Positions 1 through 7,447 of a DNA stretch of 64,000 bases are shown piece after piece (position 1 is the first letter of the stretch; each line of letters begins with the position of its first letter). Source of the stretch: Marinobacter lutaoensis (lineage in GTDB: Bacteria > Pseudomonadota > Gammaproteobacteria > Pseudomonadales > Oleiphilaceae); contig NZ_MSCW01000011.1 in assembly GCF_001981305.1 (NCBI RefSeq), positions 32,572 through 96,571 of the forward strand, read 5' to 3'. The notes below the pieces were generated by a model that worked only from the letters and a program-made list of their open reading frames with translations, made no database searches and was not told the DNA's origin. Made by a program: the position numbers and the translations under genes.

Positions 1-707
1 AGACCCAGAAGCGGGCCGAATCTCTGGAGCTGGGCCGCACGCTGCTGAAAAAATCCCTGAAAGGCTTTGGCACCAAGCTGTCGGAGATCAGCGATGCCCA
101 GATCCAGGCTGTGGTCCGGCACAACCAAGTCAGCAGTTTCGATGACTTGGTCAGCGACATCGGGCTGGGCAATCGCATGGCGTATTTGGTGGCCCGGCAG
201 CTGGTGCACGGCGCCGAGGGCTCGGACACCGCGACGGTGGAGGAAGCCCAGCCGGTGGACGGCGGCCCGGTGACCATCCGTGGCACGGAAGGCCTGCTGG
301 TGCGGTTCGCCAGCTGCTGCAAGCCGATCCCCGGCGATCCGGTGGTCGGGGTGATGGACTCCGGCAAGGGCATGGTGATTCATTCCGACACCTGCTCACG
401 GCTGCCGGACGATGACGAAGGCCGCGCCAGTCTGACCCACCTGAAGTGGGCGAAGGACATCACCAACGAGTTCGCGGTGGAGTTGCGGGTCGAGCTTGAA
501 CGTCAGCGTGGCATCATCGCCGAGCTGGCCAACGCGGTGGCCAAGGCGGACGGCAACATCGAACGGATCAACGTGGAAGAGCAGAACGCCAAGTTCAGTG
601 TCGTCAGCCTGGTACTGCATGTGAGCGGCCGCAAACACCTGGCCCGGGTGATGCGGCGCATCCGGACCATCCGGGCGGTGACCCATATCAGCCGGGTCCG
701 CCACTGA
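1..707 (+). CDS. spoT: Bifunctional (p)ppGpp synthetase/hydrolase SpoT, C-terminal part (gene cut by window edge)
   Basis: The reading frame is open from the first bases, so the 5' end lies outside the window. About 235 residues are visible. They hold the end of the helical region, a conserved-cysteine segment ([12 protein letters not shown] and a following HSDTC) and a C-terminal ACT domain (from about [18 protein letters not shown]) ending in SRVRH. This is the regulatory end of a RelA/SpoT homologue. RelA and SpoT share this architecture. I choose SpoT because ridA follows directly and recG/oxyR lie close by, an order I recall for Pseudomonas spoT. The catalytic hydrolase and synthetase domains are not in the window, so activity cannot be judged. 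Confidence 0.9.
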   Translation, partial: TQKRAESLELGRTLLKKSLKGFGTKLSEISDAQIQAVVRHNQVSSFDDLVSDIGLGNRMAYLVARQLVHGAEGSDTATVEEAQPVDGGPVTIRGTEGLLVRFASCCKPIPGDPVVGVMDSGKGMVIHSDTCSRLPDDDEGRASLTHLKWAKDITNEFAVELRVELERQRGIIAELANAVAKADGNIERINVEEQNAKFSVVSLVLHVSGRKHLARVMRRIRTIRAVTHISRVRH

Positions 708-784
708 AGCCCGTTGCAAGACAGTTGACAGCCGCCTCGCGCAGGGGCGAGCATTGGCGTTTTGGACGAGAGGACAAGACAATC

Positions 785-1171
785 ATGACCAACAAATCCG
801 TCATCCAGACCGAAAACGCGCCTCAGGCCATCGGCACCTACTCACAGGCGGTCAAGGCCGGTGACACCGTATACCTGTCCGGCCAGATTCCGCTGGATCC
901 CGAAACCATGGACGTGGTGCCGGGGGATTTCGCTGCCAAGACCCGGCAGGTGTTCGAAAACCTCAAGGCCGTGTGCGAAGCGGCCGGCGGTGGTCTGAAG
1001 GACATCGTCAAACTCAACATCTACATGACGGACCTGGCCAACTTCGCCACGGTCAACGAGATCATGGCCACCTACTTCCAGGAACCGTACCCGGCCCGGG
1101 CCGCCATCGGCGTCGCCGCGCTGCCGAAGGGCGTGCCCATCGAGATGGATGCGGTGATGGTACTCAGCTGA
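785..1171 (+). CDS. ridA: RidA family enamine/imine deaminase
   Basis: The 128-residue product matches RidA in length and sequence. RidA hydrolyses reactive 2-aminoacrylate and related enamines released by PLP enzymes such as threonine dehydratase, protecting other PLP enzymes in the cytoplasm. R105 (in YPARAAIGV) and E120 (in [10 protein letters not shown]) fall at the positions of the substrate carboxylate-binding arginine and catalytic glutamate of E. coli RidA. The frame continues 20 codons upstream without an RBS. The ATG at 785 follows a GAGGACA stretch and gives the usual family length. It lies 77 bp downstream of spoT on the same strand and may be co-transcribed. Confidence 0.93.
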   Translation: MTNKSVIQTENAPQAIGTYSQAVKAGDTVYLSGQIPLDPETMDVVPGDFAAKTRQVFENLKAVCEAAGGGLKDIVKLNIYMTDLANFATVNEIMATYFQEPYPARAAIGVAALPKGVPIEMDAVMVLS

Positions 1172-2041
1172 TCAGCTGAGGCTGTCGATCACCTGCCGGT
1201 ACCCCGCCCGATAGTTGGGGTACCGGAACTCGAAGCCGCTTTCCCGCAGGCGTCGGTTATCACAACGCTTGCTGCCCGCCCGCCCACCCTGGCGGGCATC
1301 TTCGGCCGGGGGCCGGCAGGGTACCTGCCGGCGCAACCAGGCCACCACCTCATCCAGCCGGGCCGGCTCGCTGTCACTGGCGAGATACACCGGCGCCAGC
1401 GCCTGCCCGTTCAGGGCTTGAGCCGTCAGATGGGTAACCACCCGAACCGCGTCTTCCTCGTGGATCCGGTTGCTGAAGGGCGCCGGGCTCACAGGGGCCA
1501 CCCGCCCTTGCCGCACCTCCTCGAGAAACCGGGTTCGGGTTGGCCCGTAGATGCCACTGAAACGCACCACTGTGGCCGGATGGCCGCTGCCCAGGGCGAG
1601 TTGTTCGCCAGCCAGTATCTGCTGGCCGCTGAAGCTGCGGGGCTCGGTGGCGCTGCTCTCGTCCACCCATTCATCGTGATGCTGGGCGTACACGCTGGTG
1701 CTGCTGATGAACAGCAGCCGGGTCAGGGGCCGGGACCCCAGCGCGTCGATCAGGTTGCGCAGACCGGTGACGTAGGCGGTCCGGTAACCCGCCTCGTCGT
1801 ACTGACTTGGCGTCAGGCAGTAGATAACGACGTCCAAGGCGTCCGGCAATGCCGGGCGCAGGCTGCCCGGCCGGCTCAGGTCGGCCGCGATGCCGGTGAC
1901 CCCGGAAGGAATCCGGCGGATGTCCCGGCGCAGCCCGAACACCTGGGCCCGCCCCACCAGCGCCTGGGCGATCCGCCCCCCCAACTTGCCGCAGCCGGCG
2001 ACCAGGATTTTTGTCGGGTGGGTGTTTTCAGTGATTGCCAT
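1172..2041 (-). CDS. NAD(P)-binding epimerase/dehydratase family protein (YeeZ-like)
   Basis: The 289-residue protein starts with a Rossmann nucleotide-binding loop (ILVAGCGKLGGRIAQAL, GxGxxG type) and continues as an atypical SDR with an SSTSVYAQ segment and a late YRAGYRQVIDSLS end. This places it with the epimerase/dehydratase proteins related to E. coli YeeZ. The substrate is unknown. It converges with ridA (stop codons 1 bp apart) and diverges from oxyR across about 75 bp that must hold both promoters. I choose the ATG at 2041; a TTG four codons upstream is also possible and sits next to an AAGGA. Confidence 0.8.
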   Translation of the reverse strand: MAITENTHPTKILVAGCGKLGGRIAQALVGRAQVFGLRRDIRRIPSGVTGIAADLSRPGSLRPALPDALDVVIYCLTPSQYDEAGYRTAYVTGLRNLIDALGSRPLTRLLFISSTSVYAQHHDEWVDESSATEPRSFSGQQILAGEQLALGSGHPATVVRFSGIYGPTRTRFLEEVRQGRVAPVSPAPFSNRIHEEDAVRVVTHLTAQALNGQALAPVYLASDSEPARLDEVVAWLRRQVPCRPPAEDARQGGRAGSKRCDNRRLRESGFEFRYPNYRAGYRQVIDSLS

Positions 2042-2117
2042 AGGCAATTTCAATCCTTATGCTTTTACTCATAAATTCGCAACTGGTTCCTACCGACAGA
2101 CCCGACCGGAGCTCGCC

Positions 2118-3077
2118 ATGACTCTCACGGAGTTACGATACGTTGTTACCCTGGCCCGCGAACGGCATTTTGGCCGGGCGGCCGAGCGTTGCCATGTCAG
2201 CCAGCCGACCCTCAGCGTCGCCGTGAAGAAGCTCGAGGATGAGCTCGGGGTGCCGCTGTTCGAGCGCAGCAAGAGCAGCATTCGGGTCACCGAGACTGGC
2301 CAGCGTATCATAGAGCAGGCCCAGCGGGTGCTGGATCAGGTCAACGTGATCCGTGACATCGCCCAGGACGGTAAGAACCAGTTGAATTCACCGCTGAAGG
2401 TCGGGGCAATCTACACCATCGGCCCCTACCTGTTCCCCCATCTGTTACCGGAGTTGCGTCGTGCGGCTCCGGAGATGCCGCTGTTTATCGAGGAAAACTA
2501 CACCGCCAACCTGCGCCAGAAACTGCGCCAGTCGGAGCTGGACGCGATCATCATCGCGCTGCCGTTCGAGGAACCGGAAGTGGTGACCATGCCCCTGTAT
2601 GACGAGCCCTTCGTGGTTCTGCTGCCGGGCGGCCACCCGCTGACCCGGGAAACCCAGATCACCGCCGACCAGCTGGCCCGTGAGCAGTTGCTGCTGCTCG
2701 GCCCCGGGCACTGTTTCCGGGACCAGGTGCTGGAATCCTGCCCACCGCTGGTGGAGGCCATCACCAAACGGGTGGACCAGGGCTCGCCGTCGCTGGTGAC
2801 CGAAGGCAGTTCCCTGGAAACCATCCGTCACATGGTGGCCTCGGGATTGGGCGTGACCGTGCTGCCGATGTCCGCAGCGACCGCCATGCAGTATCCGGAA
2901 GAAATCCTTGCCGTGCGTCCGTTCGCACCGCCGGTGCCGTTCCGGACGGTGGCGCTGGCCTGGCGGGTGACCTTCCCCCGGCCAAAGGCCATTGATGTAC
3001 TGTCGCTGGCAGCCAGCCAGTGCCGGGTCATCGAGAAGGCGAAAACGGAAACACCGGCGGTGGCGGCAGCCTCCTGA
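2118..3077 (+). CDS. oxyR: Hydrogen peroxide-sensing LysR-type regulator OxyR
   Basis: The 319-residue LysR-family protein has an N-terminal winged HTH (residues about 1-60, including HVSQPTLSVAVKKLE) and an effector-binding domain. The redox pair falls at C199 and C208 in GHCFRDQVLESC, the same numbers as in E. coli OxyR, where they form the regulatory disulfide in peroxide. OxyR activates catalase, alkyl hydroperoxide reductase and related genes, and often lies beside recG, as here: recG begins 9 bp after the stop. The frame is open far upstream of 2118, but the HTH begins exactly at this ATG (MTLTELRYVV), which fixes the start. Confidence 0.96.
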   Translation: MTLTELRYVVTLARERHFGRAAERCHVSQPTLSVAVKKLEDELGVPLFERSKSSIRVTETGQRIIEQAQRVLDQVNVIRDIAQDGKNQLNSPLKVGAIYTIGPYLFPHLLPELRRAAPEMPLFIEENYTANLRQKLRQSELDAIIIALPFEEPEVVTMPLYDEPFVVLLPGGHPLTRETQITADQLAREQLLLLGPGHCFRDQVLESCPPLVEAITKRVDQGSPSLVTEGSSLETIRHMVASGLGVTVLPMSAATAMQYPEEILAVRPFAPPVPFRTVALAWRVTFPRPKAIDVLSLAASQCRVIEKAKTETPAVAAAS

Positions 3078-3085
3078 GGCAACCG

Positions 3086-5161
3086 ATGACCTCACTGGAA
3101 GATATTCCGGTCACCCAGTTAAAGGGGGTCGGCGAGGCCCTGGCGGGCAAGCTGGCCAAACTGGGAATTTCGAGTTTACAGGACCTGCTGTTTCACCTGC
3201 CGCACCGTTACGAGGACCGGACCCGCGTGATCCCCATGGGGCAGCTGCGGATCGGCGATGTCGCGGTGGTCGAGGGCGAGGTGATGAAAGCGGACCTGGT
3301 GATGGGGCGCCGCCGCAGCCTGCAGGTGACCCTCCGGGACGACACGGGCTTTCTGGTGATGCGCTTTTTTCACTTCACCGCGGCGCAAAAGGCTCAGCTG
3401 GCCGAGGGCGTCCGGGTTCGCTGTTTTGGCGAGGTGCGCCCGGGGCGCGCGGGCTACGAGTTCTACCATCCCGAATATCAGGTCAACCCGGCGCCGATGC
3501 CGCCGCCGGGTCAGGCCACCCTGACTCCGGTTTACCCATTGACCGAGGGCATTCAACAACCCCGCGTGCGCAGCCTGTGCCGACAGGCCCTGACCTATCT
3601 TGACCGCTACCCCATCCACGACTGGCTGCCACCGGAATTGCTGGCGGAGTACCAGCTGCCCGGCATTACCGAGGCGGTGCAATTGGTGCATGCCCCGCCG
3701 GCCGACGCACCCGTTCATCTGCTGATGGCGGGCCGGCACCCCGCCCAGCAACGGCTGGTGATGGAAGAGCTGCTGGCGCACCAGCTGAGCCTGTTGCAGG
3801 TCCGCCAGCAGATCCAGAGGCGCGAAGCCTTGCCGCTGTTGCCGGCCGGTGACCTGGTGGAGCGGTTCCTGGACCACCTGCCGTTCACGCTGACTCGGGC
3901 CCAGCGCCAGGTGGTCGCCGAGATCCGCCAGGATCTCAGCCAGCCTGTACCCATGCTGCGCTTGGTTCAGGGGGATGTGGGTTCGGGCAAGACGGTGGTG
4001 GCGGCGATGGCCGCGTTGCAGGCCATCGGTGCCGGGGCCCAGGTGGCTCTGATGGCGCCGACGGAAATCCTTGCCGAGCAGCACTACCAGAACTTCCGTG
4101 GCTGGTTCTCGCCACTGGGGCTGACCCTGGCCTGGTTGTCCGGAAAGATCAAGGGGCGTGCCCGGCAGCAGGCCCTGGAGGCGGTACGCACGGGGGCGGC
4201 CAGCGTGGTAATCGGTACCCATGCGCTGTTTCAGGAGGAAGTCGCCTTCGACCGGCTGGCACTGGTGATCATCGACGAACAGCACCGGTTCGGTGTGCAT
4301 CAGCGCCTGGCCCTGAGGGAGAAGGGTGTGGGGGGGCGCCTGGCACCGCACCAGCTGATCATGACCGCGACGCCCATACCCAGGACGCTGGCGATGAGTG
4401 CCTATGCGGATCTCGACACGTCGGTGATCGATGAGTTGCCGCCGGGGCGCCAGCCGATTGAAACCATCGTCGTGCCCGATACTCGGCGGGACGACGTCAT
4501 CGAGCGGGTCCGGCGGGCCTGCCGGGAAGGACGCCAGGCCTATTGGGTCTGTACCCTGATTGAGGAGTCCGAGGCGCTGCAGTGCCAGGCTGCCGAGGTG
4601 ACGGCTGGGGAACTGGCCGAGCGTCTGCCGGAGTTGAAGGTCGGTCTGGTCCATGGTCGGCTCAAGGCTCAGGAGAAGGCCCGGGTGATGGACGAGTTCA
4701 AGTCTGGAACGCTGGATTTGCTGGTGGCCACCACCGTCATCGAGGTGGGCGTCGATGTTGCCAATGCCTCCCTGATCATCATTGAGAACCCCGAGCGGCT
4801 CGGCTTGGCCCAGTTGCATCAGCTGCGAGGCCGCGTTGGCCGAGGCAGCCAGGCCAGCTATTGTGTACTGCTGTACCACCCCCCCCTGTCGGCCAACGGC
4901 CGGGCCCGGTTGCAGGCCCTGCGGGACAGCCAGGACGGTTTCGTCATCGCGGAGAAGGACCTGGAAATCCGCGGGCCCGGTGAGGTGCTCGGTACACGCC
5001 AGACCGGCATGATGCAGTTCCGGCTGGCGGACTTCGAGCGGGACAAGGGCTGGATCGAGACGGTCCGGGACATGGCGCCACGGCTGATGGCGGATCACCG
5101 GGCCACGGGGGCTCTGATCAGGCGATGGCTGGGTGAAAACATTCGATATGGGGATGTCTGA
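3086..5161 (+). CDS. recG: ATP-dependent DNA helicase RecG
   Basis: The 691-residue length nearly equals E. coli RecG (693). An N-terminal OB-fold wedge domain (about residues 50-150) precedes a superfamily 2 helicase core with Walker A GDVGSGKTVVA near residue 295, the DEQH box in IIDEQHRFGVHQR near residue 396, TATPIPRT, and a C-terminal LRGRVGRG motif. RecG remodels stalled replication forks and branch-migrates Holliday junctions. It follows oxyR by 9 bp, so the two are likely one transcript. The ATG at 3086 begins MTSLEDIPVTQLKGVG, the conserved start of the family; an in-frame upstream extension lies inside oxyR and is rejected. Confidence 0.97.
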   Translation: MTSLEDIPVTQLKGVGEALAGKLAKLGISSLQDLLFHLPHRYEDRTRVIPMGQLRIGDVAVVEGEVMKADLVMGRRRSLQVTLRDDTGFLVMRFFHFTAAQKAQLAEGVRVRCFGEVRPGRAGYEFYHPEYQVNPAPMPPPGQATLTPVYPLTEGIQQPRVRSLCRQALTYLDRYPIHDWLPPELLAEYQLPGITEAVQLVHAPPADAPVHLLMAGRHPAQQRLVMEELLAHQLSLLQVRQQIQRREALPLLPAGDLVERFLDHLPFTLTRAQRQVVAEIRQDLSQPVPMLRLVQGDVGSGKTVVAAMAALQAIGAGAQVALMAPTEILAEQHYQNFRGWFSPLGLTLAWLSGKIKGRARQQALEAVRTGAASVVIGTHALFQEEVAFDRLALVIIDEQHRFGVHQRLALREKGVGGRLAPHQLIMTATPIPRTLAMSAYADLDTSVIDELPPGRQPIETIVVPDTRRDDVIERVRRACREGRQAYWVCTLIEESEALQCQAAEVTAGELAERLPELKVGLVHGRLKAQEKARVMDEFKSGTLDLLVATTVIEVGVDVANASLIIIENPERLGLAQLHQLRGRVGRGSQASYCVLLYHPPLSANGRARLQALRDSQDGFVIAEKDLEIRGPGEVLGTRQTGMMQFRLADFERDKGWIETVRDMAPRLMADHRATGALIRRWLGENIRYGDV

Positions 5162-5313
5162 TCAACGTCTGTTGCGCGGCTCGCTGCGTATGTAATTGGG
5201 CAAACATGGAGCGGTGTCAAAGCCTGGCCGGATTCCTTACCCTATACTGAACACTGGGATATGAAGAGGGAAAGGGCGCCAGGAGGGTTTACAACAACAG
5301 TCGGGAGAAGTTT

Positions 5314-6678
5314 ATGGACTTACCTGTCGCAGTGCAGCAGGCCCTTGGGGAGTCGGCTGCGGGTGTATCACTGCGGGATGCCAGCCAGGCCAATGCGCAC
5401 CAGCTGTTGCGCATGGTCCTGCTGACCGATGGCCAGGAAAACCTGCAGGTCATCTGTCGTAAGGAGGACCTGATCGACCTGGAGCAACTCAACAAGGAAC
5501 TCCATCGTGACTACCGGCTGATGAAGAGTCGGGACCAGCTCCGGGTCCGTGAACGAGCCGGCCTGAAGGCATTGCCCGCGCTGCCGTCCCTGACCGGCTG
5601 GCCGACGGTGATCGATGACAAGGTCGATCGACTGGAGTCGGTGGCACTGGAGCTGGGTGAGCAGAACCTGGCCATGGTTATGCCGGCGGCGGACTTCCAG
5701 TCTCTGACCCACAAGGCGGCGCGGCGCAGTTTCGCGGTGGACGTGTCCTCAATCGCCGTTAACCTCAATGAACCGGGCAAGGACCGGGACCAGCTCCACT
5801 CCGCCATAAAGAAGTTCACGGGCCTGCGCATCCAGCAGCGGCTGGATGACACTCTGGAATTGCCACCGCTGCCGGAGACGGCCCAACGCATCATTCATCT
5901 GAGAGTCAACCCCAATGCGGTGATGGGGGATCTGGTGGACATCGTTGAAAGTGACCCGAGTCTGGCGGCGCAGGTGGTGAGCTGGGCGTCATCCTCGTTC
6001 TATGCCGCGGCGGGCCAGGTTAAATCCGTGCACGACGCCGTGTCCCGGGTGCTGGGGTTCGATCTGGTGATGAACCTGGCCATGGGACTGTCGTTGGGTC
6101 GGGCGTTGAAACACCCGAAGGACCACCCGGACGGGTACGTGGATTACTGGCAGCAGGCCATCTGGCAGGCCCAGTCGGCCGGTGTCCTGGCCAGCATGAT
6201 GCCCCGGGACCGGCGGCCGCTGTTTGGCCTGGCCTACTTGGCCGGGTTGCTGCACAACTTTGGCTATCTGCTGTTGGCCCAGGTATTCCCGCCGCACTTC
6301 AAACTGGTGTGCCGTTCTCTGGAAGTCAACCCGGACATCGACTCTTCCGTGACCGAGCACTATCTGCTTGGCATCACCCGTGAGCAGATGGCCGCGCAGC
6401 TGATGGAAAACTGGGGCATGCCGGACGAAGTCACGCTGGCGATCCGCTATCAGAAAAACCCTGGCTATGACGGTCCGCACAATGTCTATGCCCGCTTGTT
6501 GTGGCTGGGCCGGCAGTTGCTGACGCAGCGGGGCGTGGCCCTGGGCGCGGGCCAGGTGGTCGGCGATGATGTCTACGACGGTCTCGGGCTGGACCGGACA
6601 CGGGTGGAAGCACAGTTTGACGAGCTGGTCGAAAGCAAGGACAGCATCATGGCCATGGCGGGGATGATGGGGCAATAG
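5314..6678 (+). CDS. HDOD domain protein with an N-terminal YbaK-like region
   Basis: The 454-residue protein has two parts. Residues about 1-170 resemble the YbaK/aminoacyl-tRNA deacylase fold (for example LTGWPTVIDDKV, where YbaK proteins carry a similar loop). Residues about 190-400 form an HDOD domain (LPPLPETAQRIIHLRVNPNA, VVSWASSSFY, LAGLLHNFGYLLL). HDOD domains are degenerate HD-hydrolase relatives used in signalling and usually lack full metal-binding sets. The ATG at 5314 follows a good SD (GGGAGAAG). The gene stands alone, 152 bp after recG. The HDOD call is firm; the YbaK-like assignment is by eye and moderate. No output partner is adjacent. Confidence 0.8.
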   Translation: MDLPVAVQQALGESAAGVSLRDASQANAHQLLRMVLLTDGQENLQVICRKEDLIDLEQLNKELHRDYRLMKSRDQLRVRERAGLKALPALPSLTGWPTVIDDKVDRLESVALELGEQNLAMVMPAADFQSLTHKAARRSFAVDVSSIAVNLNEPGKDRDQLHSAIKKFTGLRIQQRLDDTLELPPLPETAQRIIHLRVNPNAVMGDLVDIVESDPSLAAQVVSWASSSFYAAAGQVKSVHDAVSRVLGFDLVMNLAMGLSLGRALKHPKDHPDGYVDYWQQAIWQAQSAGVLASMMPRDRRPLFGLAYLAGLLHNFGYLLLAQVFPPHFKLVCRSLEVNPDIDSSVTEHYLLGITREQMAAQLMENWGMPDEVTLAIRYQKNPGYDGPHNVYARLLWLGRQLLTQRGVALGAGQVVGDDVYDGLGLDRTRVEAQFDELVESKDSIMAMAGMMGQ

Positions 6679-6701
6679 AAAAAGGCCGGCTCATGGCCGG
6701 C
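6679..6701 (-). terminator. Hairpin with T-run on the minus strand
   Basis: GCCGGC arms separated by five bases, followed on the minus strand by TTTTT, form a short rho-independent terminator. It would stop minus-strand transcription from the DUF2489/molybdopterin oxidoreductase side before it enters the HDOD gene. It is 250 bp from that operon's last stop codon, so its role is inferred. Confidence 0.4.
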
Positions 6702-6753
6702 AAGCTCACCCGCTTGTTGCAGAGTCGTCCAAACGTGTCCAGGAGAAACAACG

Positions 6754-6793
6754 CAGGGTCGGGTTTGAAGGGGCAAACCCGACCCTGTCTTTT
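6754..6793 (+). terminator. 14-bp perfect hairpin with T-run, REP-like palindrome
   Basis: Two perfect 14-base arms (left arm CAGGGTCGGGTTTG, 6754-6767; right arm 6774-6787) enclose a six-base loop and are followed by TCTTTT. As RNA this is a strong terminator for the HDOD gene 75 bp upstream. The exact, long GGGTCGGGTTT palindrome also resembles genomic REP elements mobilised by Y1 (RAYT) transposases; no second copy is evident in this window. Confidence 0.6.
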
Positions 6794-6949
6794 AATTTAG
6801 ACAAGGCCGGGCAAAAGCGCGCCGTGATGGGAGGGCGCCAGGCTTACGGTGTCTCGGCGCTTGCGGGTACATCGGATACGGAACTTGTTGATTTGCTTTG
6901 CTAACCTGTGTTTTTGTGACGGACATTCGGTTACAAAAAGTTACAAAAA

Positions 6950-7426
6950 TCATCTCAGCGGTGCCGACTCAGGGAAGGGAAAGTGCCGGATGGCCCGGGC
7001 GGCTTCCAGAATGGCCTCGGCGTGGCGGGCTTCCACCGCAAATCGCTCTTCATCCATCGTTGCCAGCAACTCGGGATCGGCCTGCCGGCGGGCCCGGTGG
7101 GTGGGCATATGCTTGAGTTTTTCGTGGACCTCCAAAAAGATCTGGAACGGTGCCCGTTCCAGCAGTTCCGGGGCGACATGGTCCAGCAGCCCTTTCAGTC
7201 GCAGGCAGGCCTCCGAGGTTTCGATCTGATCCTCTTCCACGGCCAGGGCAATCACCCGGATACTCTCGATCATGTGTTCCCGGCGCTGGCGTTGCAGGGC
7301 TTCGGTTTTCTGCCGGCGCCGACGGTCGTCGCCCAGCAGTTTCAGCTGGCGGCGAATAAACGCCAGCAGCAGGCCGATGACGGCCAAGCCGGCGATGATC
7401 AGGGTCCATTGCAACCATGGGGGCAT
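6950..7426 (-). CDS. DUF2489 family membrane-anchored protein
   Basis: The 158-residue protein has one N-terminal membrane segment (residues about 5-25, LQWTLIIAGLAVIGLLLAF) followed by a basic, helical cytoplasmic part with many R/E residues and a conserved-looking HMPTHRARRQADPELL segment. This matches the uncharacterised DUF2489 family of gammaproteobacteria as I remember it. It is encoded 21 bp after the molybdopterin oxidoreductase stop on the same strand, so both are probably co-transcribed. No catalytic motif is visible and the function is unknown. Confidence 0.75.
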   Translation of the reverse strand: MPPWLQWTLIIAGLAVIGLLLAFIRRQLKLLGDDRRRRQKTEALQRQRREHMIESIRVIALAVEEDQIETSEACLRLKGLLDHVAPELLERAPFQIFLEVHEKLKHMPTHRARRQADPELLATMDEERFAVEARHAEAILEAARAIRHFPFPESAPLR

Positions 7427-7447
7427 GGGGGATTCCTCCGGGTCTGA

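Noticed and set aside
3176..5098. Long open frame (640 codons) antisense to recG
   Set aside because: It mirrors the codon structure of recG in GC-rich DNA and its translation is repetitive His/Gln/Leu/Arg without any domain; recG is certain.
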